Shown: in pieces, positions 34,701 to 42,137 of the stretch
Layout: the number at the start of each line of letters is the position of its first letter
How positions within the stretch are numbered: the stretch's first letter is position 1
Assembly: GCA_029027825.1 (NCBI GenBank)
Contig: CP093399.1
Location: 1,240,001-1,304,000, forward strand
Length of the DNA stretch: 64,000 nucleotides
Reading direction: 5' to 3'
From: Rs1 sp029027825
GTDB taxonomy: Bacteria; Pseudomonadota; Gammaproteobacteria; Pseudomonadales; Balneatricaceae
Notes under the pieces: model-generated
Seen by the model: the letters and a program-made list of their open reading frames with translations, nothing else
Told to the model about the DNA's origin: nothing
Database searches by the model: none
Position numbers and translations under genes: made by a program

Positions 34701-35147
34701 CTAAAGGGGCGTCGTAAAACTACGCTATCACAGCGGATTAAGACCGGCTCCGGCGGCGAGCATCAAGTCCCTTTCTATGTGGCAATGGCGGCGGCGTTAG
34801 CTGCATCCTACCGTTTAAAAGAAGGGCCGGAAGGGCGTGCAGTCGGTGGTATGAGTTTGTCAGTCTTTGATGAGGCATTTAACAAGCTCGACTCAGAAAA
34901 CACCATGACCTCGCTGGGCTTTATGAGCGATTTAGGGCTGCAAATTATTATTGCCGCACCCGATGAAAAATACTCGCTGCTCTCGTCGTGCATGGACACC
35001 ATTATTAACGTCTGTCGTGACGGGCGTGTGGTGGATATTGATGTGGAGTTCCCCACTGAAAAAGCCAAGAAAATGCTAAATGCAGATAATCCGAAAAAAG
35101 TGCAGGCGGAGCAGGCAGAGTTAGAAGCTAGAAAGCTAGAAAGCTAG
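31719..35147 (+). CDS. mksB: MksB / JetC-like SMC-family condensin ATPase
   Basis: A 1142-aa SMC-like ATPase, the motor of the condensin. Walker A is GPNGSGKSS at residues 30-38. The ABC signature region KTGSGGEHQVPF is at about 1008, and Walker B with the following D-loop, SVFDEAFNKLDSEN, at about 1045-1058. Between the half-heads are long coiled coils (about 230-430 and 640-900) separated by a hinge region. Known relatives compact and segregate chromosomes (MksBEF) or, with the nuclease MksG/JetD, cut circular plasmids (Wadjet). No mksG/jetD gene follows; the next gene is a MarC-family protein on the same strand. The stop lies within an 8-bp tandem repeat, so the last residues (EARKLES) are made from repeat DNA. 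Confidence 0.9.
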   Translation: MKQLNRIVLVNWYVLGAVEIPIKGNVAIVGPNGSGKSSLLDAIQTVLLGGNKRHLSFNASAGKKSERSLRTYCLGFMDDGGKQGSAREDSVSYLALSFFDTETATETCVGIAINANTASPDEEILGRFIIPNFSVQLDDFTLKNGAGRLPKDWDQVKQELFKQAPEMILEKRASRFVKELMLHLSEDSTRPNDEEKFIKNFKNALRFVPIDSPTRFIREFVLEEKIVHVGAFRKSLEEYRAMEDKTAEVSSRIEQLTKVQEQCSGIKRNVKNAVEYEWVVHETRFENADLKKEGAAERIETNQAKEVDLQSELEKHSGDLNTLMQDLANARAQLNNTNSAHQIKALESNIAAQLHEEGVVKDQIQNSYNLLRTTVGFADHAELLPEKFVPLVNKCVTLWRSGEDMLASSWPAEPVEVDSTLAELKGQVDTVRRDIGRKFEESVIRINELRSKIQNQKGQVEQLKQGKAPVRHNTRELMALLADYGIESTPVCEMVDINDDKWRIAIESFLGARREALIVDAEHVKEAITLYRRKGRHLKGCRIINTTRSRDWLNRHKPNSLVHFIDTDNEHAQAYMNRALGGVIAVETETELLKQERALTYDCMLQTEGSTTSIHEQTPIMGVRRRGDQLAVQGKQVDAMVAEFTSLGQRHQTLEKLRDNLINLTTSLVGSHESTFELVNQRTQLAKEIAGHRQAIEDLRNHDDSGIQANIVRLAEEQKVAEQQHQQIMDHLQKARTAMIKDNAALEVLDQEIQEHVQARAVCEDKAVFDPQAAQEKRDYLDESCTGELARIIFEAAKKAQSELQLHEKKKYSVRDAVAEYKALYHGGGLSHQGLDKISPNSSHEELESYVTETLTALVDTELAQYKERAESARKEAEAAFRSDFVAHLNDQINQIKDLIRELNQHLKNRPFHKEMYSFEMTPNPELKDILELVEAYTRIDQANVGTLFDISYDPDKPYKNALEKIHEVLKSEGESSLLQDYRNFYNFELVIKDLKGRRKTTLSQRIKTGSGGEHQVPFYVAMAAALAASYRLKEGPEGRAVGGMSLSVFDEAFNKLDSENTMTSLGFMSDLGLQIIIAAPDEKYSLLSSCMDTIINVCRDGRVVDIDVEFPTEKAKKMLNADNPKKVQAEQAELEARKLES

Positions 35148-35313
35148 AAAGCTAGAAAGCTAAAAGTTAGAAAGCTAAGAGCTAGAAAGCTAAGAGCTAG
35201 AAAGCTAAGAGCTAGAAAGCTAAAAGTTAGAAAGCTAAAAGTTAGAAAGCTAAAAGTTAGAAAGCTAAAAGTTAGAAAGCTAAAAGTTAGAAAGCTAAGA
35301 GCTAGAAGCTAGA
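35121..35313 (+). repeat. Short tandem repeats across the mksB stop codon
   Basis: Four 8-bp GCTAGAAA units (35127-35158) lead into ten 15-bp units of AAAGCTAARAGYTAG (35156-35305). The mksB TAG (35145-35147) is inside the 8-bp tract. Such tracts expand and contract by replication slippage. From 35314 to 35540 I see no gene, only the presumed promoter of the MarC-family gene. Confidence 0.92.
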
Positions 35314-35540
35314 ATGAGTCATAGTGAGGTCGGTACGCCGGGCCTTGCCATGGCTCTTTTGACTGTGCGTATCATGGGAATGGTACGCTTCTTAACTGTT
35401 ATCGGCTGATCGGTAATCTGCCTGGTTGTGGGCGTAAGGCTGTCTAGTATGTTATTTTCAGGGCCCGGTTAATCGTCTTTTCCTCATTTCGCTGATATTC
35501 AATATTTTATCCTACGATCTATTTTTAAAATGGTATTTAA

Positions 35541-36137
35541 ATGATTCTTGTTTTTTCCACCGGTGTTAAATTTTTCTTTCTGTTTGCACCGTTTTTTGTC
35601 GTCTCAATGTTCCTATCTTTAACTAAGTACGAAACTGTGAAAGGGCGGGCGAGGATCGCAAATAGAGCGGTGTTTTCGGCTATCTGTATTAGCCTAGTGC
35701 TGATGTTTTTTGGCGAGCCACTGTTTGGGGTATTGGGTATTACTCTGGATTCATTTAGAATCGGCGCCGGATCGCTATTGTTTTTGTCGGCGGTTAGTCT
35801 GGTCAGTGATGGTGTTAGAAATCATGCCACAGGGACCGAATCGATGGATGATGTAGCGGTAGTGCCGCTGGCAATACCGACCATTATCGGGCCGGCAACG
35901 ATAGGTGCAATTTTAGTGATAGGCGCCGAAATGCATGGTCAGCAATTGTTTTACGGTATTATCGGCATGTTGTTGGCGCTGCTTGTGCTACTGGTTTTGC
36001 TGCATGTTTCAGTGCGAATAGAGAAAGTGCTCGGCAGCACAGGGCTGAACATATTGAGCAAAATAACCGGTCTGATTTTAGCGGCAATGGCTGCACAGCT
36101 AGTCTTTACCGGCATAAAAAGCTTCTTGGAGTTATAG
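35541..36137 (+). CDS. MarC-family integral membrane protein
   Basis: A 198-aa protein of the MarC/UPF0056 family with six predicted transmembrane helices, the usual size and topology. Recognisable parts are the first helix with FFFLFAPFFVVSMFL, the AVVPLAIPTIIGPATIGAIL segment conserved in the family, and a last helix in GLILAAMAAQLVFTGIKSF. The family's transport substrate is not established; the old link to multiple antibiotic resistance was not upheld. No nearby gene suggests a role. Confidence 0.85.
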   Translation: MILVFSTGVKFFFLFAPFFVVSMFLSLTKYETVKGRARIANRAVFSAICISLVLMFFGEPLFGVLGITLDSFRIGAGSLLFLSAVSLVSDGVRNHATGTESMDDVAVVPLAIPTIIGPATIGAILVIGAEMHGQQLFYGIIGMLLALLVLLVLLHVSVRIEKVLGSTGLNILSKITGLILAAMAAQLVFTGIKSFLEL

Positions 36138-36602
36138 ATTATAATTCTCAGCAAGCTGTAGTCGAGTAATAAAGATTAATACTAGAATTCCACAAAATTA
36201 CTGAATAATCCTACTTTGACGAAGGCAACTAACGGCCATTGGACGTTTTAAGATGGACAACTGCTTGTCCAATGACTGTTTCTTGAGCATGCAAAAAAGT
36301 GTCGCTCTTATGAGTCATAAAAACTGGTTTTATATACAGTCTATCAGCTTTTTTGTTAATCTGAGATTTATTCTGTTCATAATTAGCGCACTTTGCCACA
36401 AAGTGATACTCTCGAATTCTTTTAGGTTCAGTCAATTAGACAAGTATTTCTGAATGATATTGCGCACAATATTTGTAGAAAGTGAGCCTGCTCAAAGACT
36501 ACAGCTTGCAATATATAAAGTACTTTTAAATTAAAGTGTTGGTGTAAATGTAGTGAATATCACTTTCACGTAAATGCGCCAGCGCACTATTCAGGGGATA
36601 AA
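36138..36602. other. Intergenic region at the left border of the accessory island
   Basis: These 465 bases separate core DNA (MarC-family gene) from the first integron-type cassette gene. I looked for an attI or attC core (GTTRRRY) just upstream of 36603 and did not find a convincing one. A short inverted repeat GTGAATATCAC is near 36555. Open frames on both strands look like chance frames. Confidence 0.4.
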
Positions 36603-36980
36603 ATGGACATCTTGATTGAGCAGGAAATTGAACTCCACCAATATCAAACACGTCAAAATCAATCTGAGCTTGACCGTCTGATTCACCTTAGTTTTACTGA
36701 GGTTGGTAAATCAGGAAATAGCTATGACTTTGCCGCAATCATCGAAATGATGGCAATGGAAGAGCCATCAGACATCCGAGTACACTCTCAAAAATATGAA
36801 TGTATTCAACTTGAACCTTCAGTACAGCTTTTAAAATATGAAACAGCCCATGTAAGCAAATCAGGTGAAATTAGTGACTATGCTAAACGATGTTCAATTT
36901 GGGCATTTATGGGCACTAGCTGGCAACTCAAGTATCATCAAGGCACACCATGCGCACCTTTCAAGCTTGACCATAACTAA
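36603..36980 (+). CDS. DUF4440 / NTF2-like small protein, gene of the first integron cassette
   Basis: A 125-aa cytoplasmic protein with the pattern of DUF4440/SnoaL-like NTF2-fold proteins: LDRLIHLSFTEVGKSGNSYD near residues 23-45 and a C-terminal strand SIWAFMGTSWQLKYHQG. Members form cone-shaped barrels and have varied or unknown roles. AGGGGAT precedes the ATG. The stop TAA is followed within 5 bp by ATATA, the left part of an attC R'' box that is completed only beyond the group II intron. That placement is typical of an integron cassette gene. Confidence 0.7.
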   Translation: MDILIEQEIELHQYQTRQNQSELDRLIHLSFTEVGKSGNSYDFAAIIEMMAMEEPSDIRVHSQKYECIQLEPSVQLLKYETAHVSKSGEISDYAKRCSIWAFMGTSWQLKYHQGTPCAPFKLDHN

Positions 36981-36990
36981 AAGGCATATA

Positions 36991-38910
36991 ATCGGGTAGC
37001 CGAGGGTATCTAGCCCCCAGTCCCCACAACACCCTGCATGCGGATCCGCACAGGGCGTTTCATTCCGAATGGTGAAGCATGATCCATCCATCACGCAACT
37101 CATATAAACCTTGGCGTTTTAAATAAGCATTCGACAATGCCTGATTAATACCTGGTTTTTTAGAGCTACGCCATGGGCCTTTGCTAGTGATGCCACAGGC
37201 GACTGCTGATTGCACTCTGACGCCCAATCTCATCAAGCTTCTTACCTTAGTTCGTGGCTTTCGCCACTGACGCCAATAGGCCATACGCACCCTACGTCTA
37301 ATCCAATGATCTAGATCGACGCAAAGCTGATAGCAATTGGCAATACCAAAGTAGTTAATCCAACCACGTATAAATTGGCTGGTTTTGAAAAGCTGATATT
37401 TCATGGAGACGCCCCAGTTTCGATTCGTTAAGCGTCGAATTTTCTGCTTGAATTTAAGTAGAGATTTCGCGCTAGGCTGAATACGCCCAGACTTGAAAGT
37501 AAAGCCCAAGAACTGGTTTTGACTGGTTTTCATAACAGCACTCTTCGTTGAATTAACCATCAATTTCAGACGCTTTTGTAGATACTGACTAATACTACGC
37601 AGCACACGTTCTCCCGCTCGCTGACTTTTCACCAAGATGGTAAAGTCATCGGCATAACGAGCAAACTTGTGGCCGCGCTTTTCTAATTCTTTATCCAGAG
37701 GATCGAGCATGATGTTCGCTAATAAAGGTGATAATGGGCCACCTTGTGGAACACCTTCTCGGCTCTCTCCAACGAACTGGTTGTCGACAAACCCAGCTCG
37801 AAGGTATCGGCTAATCAGATTTAACAATCGTTTGTCACTGATCTTGCGACCAAGTAACGTTAACAGTAAATCATGGTTCACCCGATCAAAGAACTTCTAC
37901 AGATCAGCATCTACCTCAAAGCGGCGTCCTTCTTTGATGATGTCTCGCACCTGTTTTACCGCTTGTTGCCCATTTCGATCAGGCCTAAACCCGAAACTGT
38001 TATCCGAGAAACTAGGGTCGAAAATAGGCGTAAGGACTTGGGAAATGGCCTGCTGGACCACTCGATCTGTAACGGTTGGAATGCCCAGCTGGCGTTTACC
38101 GCCATCCGGCTTATCAATCTCAACACGTCTAACTGGTGATGGTACATAACTCGCTGTCGCCAGTTCGTTCGTCACCCGTTCCCAGTGACCTGATTTTGCC
38201 CATGCAGGGAAGTCTTCGATAGTCATACCGTCGACACCTGCCGCCCCTTTATTGGCTCGAACACGCTTCCATGCTGTTGAAAGGTTATCCCTTTGCAGCA
38301 CGCGCTCGAATAGATTTTCACTAAAGGCTGGCTTCACATCACTACGCTGAGTGTCGTCATTGCTGGACTGCATTCGTTTGCTCAAGTGTGTCATGGCTCC
38401 TCCTTTGTTCTAAATGTTCAGGCCTTCACCATGTCCCATCCATTACGCTGGGCGTTTGACTACTATGCCATCTGCTGACTTCTACTTAATCACTAAATCA
38501 GTTACCCATTTGAGCGCTACCGGCATTCATCTATTCGCTTTTCTAAGGTGATGAGTTCAGAGAAACCAAGGCATTTATAAAGCAGAGCCTTACTGCTAAT
38601 TTACCGATCGCTTGTTAAGCAGATCTCCCCAGATAAGAACATGAACTTCACTGCGCAACTGCATCATTTACGGTGACCATTAGATCACTTGGTTTCGTTA
38701 TGCTTGGCTAACTCACCTCTAGTCTACGTCTCATATGATGTTCTTGTTCATCAGCTCGCAAATTTGCTTGTGGCTTCCTTCGGACCAAACCTCACGGTTA
38801 AGCCCTTGCCATTTGCTAGTAGTTAACGTTTAATAACAGTACGTTAAATAAACGGTGATTTTCCTACAGAGGACTTTCACCTCATTAGTTCATGCCCATG
38901 CTGGGCGTAC
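36991..38910 (-). mobile_element. Group IIC-attC intron inserted into an attC site
   Basis: On the minus strand the intron begins with GTACGCCCAGCATGGGC at 38910 and ends with CTACCCGAT at 36991, length 1,920 bp. The 5' part (38395-38910) is non-coding domain I-III RNA with a GGTGAAAGTCC-type segment. The ORF follows, then a domain V-like hairpin near 37030-37056 and domain VI. Exons rejoin on the minus strand as TTTTGT|TATATGCC, which matches the TTGT/T target known for attC-specific class C introns. On the plus strand the junction restores ATATAAC followed by AAAAGTAGGC, an intact attC. The exact ends are inferred from this restored site. Confidence 0.82.
37060..38394 (-). pseudogene. ltrA: Group II intron reverse transcriptase/maturase, interrupted by one amber codon
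   Basis: The frame codes for 444 residues if the single TAG at 37897-37899 is read through. Part 1 (165 aa, from ATG 38394) has RT motifs KGAAGVDGMTIEDF and GIPTVTDRVVQQAI. Part 2 has DRVNHD, GVPQGGPLSPLLANIML, the catalytic FARYADDF and a maturase domain with WIRRRVRMAYWRQWRKPRTK, typical of class C intron proteins without an endonuclease domain. The stop replaces the Glu of a conserved DLEKFFDRVNHD motif, so one GAG-to-TAG change explains it. No frameshift is seen. The protein is therefore probably not produced in full and the intron would need help in trans to move or splice. Confidence 0.9.
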
Positions 38911-39019
38911 ACAAAAGTAGGCAAGCGACATTTTTTGCGTCGCTCCGTTTGCGCTGGGCTACGCCCTTTATAGCACAAACTCCACAACACAAAAACTGCG
39001 CCTGCTACTGGCGTTATAA
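38911..39019 (+). other. Integron attC site (right portion; left four to five bases lie before the intron)
   Basis: With the intron removed, ATATA (36986-36990) joins ACAAAAGTAGGC (38911 on), and the site ends with CTACTGGCGTTATAA (39013-39019 is GTTATAA). R'' ATATAAC and R' GTTATAA are complementary but for one base, and AGTAGGC pairs imperfectly with GCCTGCTACT. The centre forms two nested hairpins: GTTTGCGCT with AGCACAAAC, and GGGC with GCCC. This folded single-strand structure is what IntI recognises. No integrase gene is in the window. Confidence 0.72.
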
Positions 39020-39036
39020 GCCCTCGAGGATTTAGC

Positions 39037-40074
39037 TTGACTGCAAGTACTATAAAAAATGGTCAGCCTTCTAAATGGGATTACAAAGAAGGCGACAAAT
39101 CATTAGACGGATCAGTAATTTCCCACATAATAGGCCGTGAAGAAGATTTCATAGTGTTTATTTGTAATAACAGTGCTTACTGCTGGGAGCACAGAGAAGT
39201 GCCTGATTGGGCTTACGTAGCAATTGATCAGTATGAAAAATTAAATGCAAAAATACCTACGTTTTTAGGACAAATCCATAAAGAAGATATCAAAGCTTTA
39301 ATGGGAACAAGCTTATTATCTGCGTTTCGCTCGCGAGAACATGAAAAAGAAATAGTTATTGCATGCTTTAAGGAAGCTTGGGATAAGGTGGATGAGTTCG
39401 AGGGCCGAAATATCTTATTGGCTGGTGATGGTTTCTATCTATATGAAGACTCAAATCAATTGATAGAAATGCAAATGTTAAAGCCTGACCAACAATTAGA
39501 TAAGGCTTTTTTTGAGGCTTTTCATTTATCACAACAAGCCAAATATTCACTACAAAAAGAAAAGTTAACACAAGCAAATAGTTTAATTAGTAATGACTTC
39601 TCGAATTATAAAGAACTAACAGAGAAGGACATTTTTTCTAAAAGTAAGTCGTATATTGACACTCAGACTGAAGATTCTGTCAGAATTCATTACCTACTTA
39701 TATCCACTTCAGTCGCTTTTGTTGCATGTATATTATTATTGATAACTTATTTGTATGCATCTACATTAAGCGACATGCTAAAAACAGTTTTACTTTGTGC
39801 ATTGGCTGGAATAATAGGCGCAACTGTTTCTATTTTGCAGAGAAGCGGAGAAGTAAAACCAGAGCCATTTAGTTCTGGTAGTTTATTGGCTTTCCAAGGA
39901 GTAACAAGAGTGTTTTTGGGGGTCGTTTTTGGGGCACTTGTACCAGTATGTGCAAAAGCTGATATTGCCTTAGGGCTCGCAAACGATAACATTCATGCTC
40001 TTTTTCTTGTCGCTTTCTTTTCAGGTATAAATGAGAGATTTATTCCTGATTTAATCAAGAAAAACATGAATTAA
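39037..40074 (+). CDS. Integron cassette protein with C-terminal membrane domain, function unknown
   Basis: A 345-aa protein. Residues 1-215 are soluble and charged and match nothing I recognise. Residues about 218-335 contain three to four transmembrane helices: LLISTSVAFVACILLLITYL, then VLLCALAGIIGATVSIL, then GVTRVFLGVVFGALVPVC. It ends with ALFLVAFFSGINERFIPDLI, a motif I have seen as SGFSERFVPDL at the end of other uncharacterised bacterial membrane proteins. TTG 39037 is preceded by GAGGA at 6 nt and lies only 18 bp after the attC end; the stop is followed 5 bp later by TTATAAC, the next attC start. This is classic cassette architecture. Cassettes often carry phage-defence or toxin genes, but that role here is only a guess. 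Confidence 0.75.
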   Translation: MTASTIKNGQPSKWDYKEGDKSLDGSVISHIIGREEDFIVFICNNSAYCWEHREVPDWAYVAIDQYEKLNAKIPTFLGQIHKEDIKALMGTSLLSAFRSREHEKEIVIACFKEAWDKVDEFEGRNILLAGDGFYLYEDSNQLIEMQMLKPDQQLDKAFFEAFHLSQQAKYSLQKEKLTQANSLISNDFSNYKELTEKDIFSKSKSYIDTQTEDSVRIHYLLISTSVAFVACILLLITYLYASTLSDMLKTVLLCALAGIIGATVSILQRSGEVKPEPFSSGSLLAFQGVTRVFLGVVFGALVPVCAKADIALGLANDNIHALFLVAFFSGINERFIPDLIKKNMN

Positions 40075-40079
40075 ATGGT

Positions 40080-40291
40080 TTATAACAAGGGCAAGCAATC
40101 TGACAGTCCCCACGTCACGACTTTTGCAGTTGTCGCCAGCGCTAATTCCTGATCTCAAAACTTCCGCTTTGTGTCATGAGGAGCTAATAAAATGGCTTTC
40201 AGCTGCTTACCCTACGAAGCGGATGTGATAAATCAATTCAAGAGACATTTCGCCTTAAATACAAATTTTTTCAAATGTTCTAGGCTTATAA
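40080..40291 (+). other. Partial or degenerate attC after the second cassette
   Basis: TTATAACAAGGGCAAGC at 40080-40096 looks like the left half (R'' and L'') of an attC. No matching GTTATAA closes it at normal distance. The nearest candidate is CTTATAA at 40285-40291, directly before the next start codon, which would make the site unusually long. It may be truncated or mutated. Confidence 0.4.
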
Positions 40292-40855
40292 ATGATGACG
40301 GAAATACACCATATTGATCCAGAGAATTGGAATGCAAATGAGAAAAAACAACGATTATCTGCCTATGCAAATGCACCTATAGCCCATACTCAGCGAATAT
40401 ATGATGGCTTTGCAAAAGATGGTTTAGAGTTCCTAGAAAGAGCTATTTTTAACCCTGCAATAATATCAGGTACTGATTACCATAAGCCTATGTTTGATTG
40501 CATCATTGAATATAATAAAAATGCAGATAACGAATATAGTATCGAAAGAACAGATTCTTCTGTTAGGGATATAGAGGATATTGCATACATAAATGTTCAT
40601 TATCATGAATTGATTGAGGACGTGTTTGGTTGCCATGTTACTGATATAGAGGAACTTAATACAGATCTAGAGTGGATCTATAATAACAGAGCTAAATATT
40701 CACAGAGTGAAATTGATAACGCACTGCTAGATCAAAAAAAACAGTGTGAAAAACTTATGAAAAATTCGTCAGATGGACATAATCTGAACTTAACGATAAC
40801 TAGAGCTCTTTATTTTTTAATTGGCTTTGCCTTGAGCTGGATGATTTTTTCTTAG
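40292..40855 (+). CDS. Hypothetical tail-anchored protein
   Basis: A 187-aa protein without a family I recognise. It is acidic and helical, with a single hydrophobic segment at the very C-terminus (TRALYFLIGFALSWMIFS), which suggests a tail-anchored membrane protein. It starts immediately after an attC-like CTTATAA, so it may be a third cassette, but the attC is poor. The next 60 bp lead into the IS91-like end. Confidence 0.5.
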   Translation: MMTEIHHIDPENWNANEKKQRLSAYANAPIAHTQRIYDGFAKDGLEFLERAIFNPAIISGTDYHKPMFDCIIEYNKNADNEYSIERTDSSVRDIEDIAYINVHYHELIEDVFGCHVTDIEELNTDLEWIYNNRAKYSQSEIDNALLDQKKQCEKLMKNSSDGHNLNLTITRALYFLIGFALSWMIFS

Positions 40856-40915
40856 CAAATATATTCTATGGACCACAAACTAATAGGAGCTTTGGAATGG
40901 CCGCTTCGTGTCATT

Positions 40916-41030
40916 GGACTAAACCGCTATCGCGGTAATGGTGCCAACTTCAACTCTATTATATTACCCACACTTATTAATAATCTCTTATCCTAGAACA
41001 GGGCAACATGCCCCATCTAAGATAGGAGTA
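40916..41030 (+). repeat. 115-bp direct repeat, copy 1 (IS91-like element end)
   Basis: Identical in about 100 of 115 positions to 45759-45873, same orientation. It holds two small hairpins kept in both copies, ACCGC-TATC-GCGGT and GGGC-AACAT-GCCC. The tyrosine recombinase start follows 7 bp later, so this is the upstream end of a recombinase-type element. Assignment to the IS91 family end is inferred from the recombinase type and the hairpins. Confidence 0.7.
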
Positions 41031-41037
41031 CCTAGCA

Positions 41038-41430
41038 TGAGTATCCCAACTGAACTCATTAGTCCACTGCGCCAGCGCATGATCGATGATATGAAAATGC
41101 GTAAACTCGCAGTAAAAACCCAACGCGCCTATATTTGCGCCGTCCTTAAACTCGCCCGCTTCTTAAATCACTCTCCCGCAACAGCGACAACAGAAGAATT
41201 ACGGCAATTCCAGGTGCAGCTTGTCGGACAAGGTGTCTCAGCAATCACCATTAATGCCACTATCACTGCCTTAAAGTTCCTATTTGAAGTGACCTTGCAA
41301 CGATACAATATGTTGTCAAAAATGAGTACGATAGCAGTGCCTAGACGCCTACCAGAAGTACTAAGTATTGATGAAGTGGTACGTTTTATGAGAGTCATCA
41401 AAGAACCAAAATACCGCGCCGCTTTAGTTT
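41038..41430 (+). pseudogene. Truncated tyrosine recombinase of the IS91-associated type
   Basis: Starting at ATG 41038, about 130 residues match the N-terminal SAM-like core-binding domain of phage-integrase-type recombinases (LRQRMIDDMKMRKLAVKTQR, TATTEELRQFQVQLV, ITALKFLFEVTLQRY). The catalytic domain should begin at KYRAALVFA but the frame then runs into reverse-complement IS3 orfB DNA at about 41425-41435 and stops at 41486. The catalytic R-H-R-Y residues are missing, so it is inactive. Confidence 0.82.
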
Positions 41431-41884
41431 TTGCCAATGGCGATAACTACTGCGATGAACTTCGAATACCTGGCAAAGAAAATTAACGGAATAGCTCTCT
41501 CGTAGCTTTTCAATCAGCGTAAACCGCTCATTGAGTCCGACATCAAGAGAGCTGTAGCCTTTTTTAAAATTTCTTTCTCCATTTTCAGTCGTTGAACTTC
41601 TCGCTCTAATGCTTTTATCTTGCGTTGTTCAACGGAGATAGGAAGAGAGTTAGTTTCATGGCCAGTACGTTCTTTTCGTAATAGCCTAGCCCATTTATCA
41701 ACAGTTGATTTACCGACATTCATCGCATCAGCGGCTTCGCGAACAGAATAGTTTTGATCAACGACTAGTTCAGCGACTTCTTGTCTAAATTCTGAATTAT
41801 AATGTTTTGTCATGTAGCACCTAAGTTTAAGAGTGTTAATAATATCACCTCTTTTTAGGTGGCCAAAATTAGTATGCCACTACA
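41430..41884 (-). mobile_element. IS3-family element remnant (orfA and the start of orfB)
   Basis: The upstream terminus TGTAGTGGCATACTAATTTTG (minus strand, ending at 41884) is followed by a complete orfA and about 37 codons of orfB (DVGLNERFTLIEKLRESYSV, then NFLCQVFEVHRSSYRHW), entered through an A6G slippery site typical of IS3 frameshifting. The rest of orfB, with the DDE catalytic domain, and the other terminus are absent. The broken end meets the broken end of the tyrosine recombinase, so the junction was made by deletion or recombination. Confidence 0.8.
41514..41813 (-). CDS. IS3-family transposase OrfA
   Basis: A 99-aa protein with the HTH of IS3 OrfA proteins (EFRQEVAELVVDQNYSVREA, DAMNVGKSTVDKWARLLR) and the C-terminal leucine-zipper helix (IKALEREVQRLKMEKEILKK). 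It is intact, but orfB is cut off, so it can only act as a DNA-binding remnant. Confidence 0.88.
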   Translation of the reverse strand: MTKHYNSEFRQEVAELVVDQNYSVREAADAMNVGKSTVDKWARLLRKERTGHETNSLPISVEQRKIKALEREVQRLKMEKEILKKATALLMSDSMSGLR

Positions 41885-42080
41885 TGATCCCGCCCCTAGA
41901 TTGGAAATGTTTGTTAATTAAGATGCAGAATAGGCTAATGAGTTTATTAAATTAATGACAGGTGCTTTAAGTTAAAATATTTGACTGTCCTGTATTTTCT
42001 CTTATTTGTTAGGAGTATGTCCTATATCACATCTCATTTACTATTTATTTTGATTAAAAACCTAATTACCTTTACCTTTC

Positions 42081-42108
42081 TTGTTATTCAAGCAACTGTT
42101 TGAATAAT
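42081..42108 (+). promoter_or_regulatory. Predicted sigma-70 promoter for the RiPP-like operon
   Basis: TTGTTA (42081-42086) and AATAAT (42103-42108) are separated by 16 bp, matching the consensus at 4 and 5 of 6 positions. The precursor gene starts about 30 bp downstream. The surrounding DNA is AT-rich, which lowers specificity. From 41885 to 42080 I see no gene. Confidence 0.45.
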
Positions 42109-42137
42109 GCGTCCTATATTAATTTTTGGAGAAAAAC

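Noticed and set aside
29571..35147. Wadjet anti-plasmid defence system
   Set aside because: JetA-, JetB- and JetC-like genes are present, but the nuclease JetD/MksG is missing, so a full Wadjet cannot be claimed.
35156..35305. Regularly spaced short repeats that could suggest a CRISPR array
   Set aside because: The 15-bp units are contiguous with no spacers and there are no cas genes; this is a slippage-type tandem repeat.
36253..36453. Small plus-strand open frame of 66 codons and its minus-strand partner at 36229-36435
   Set aside because: There is no ribosome-binding site, composition is like intergenic DNA and no family pattern is seen.
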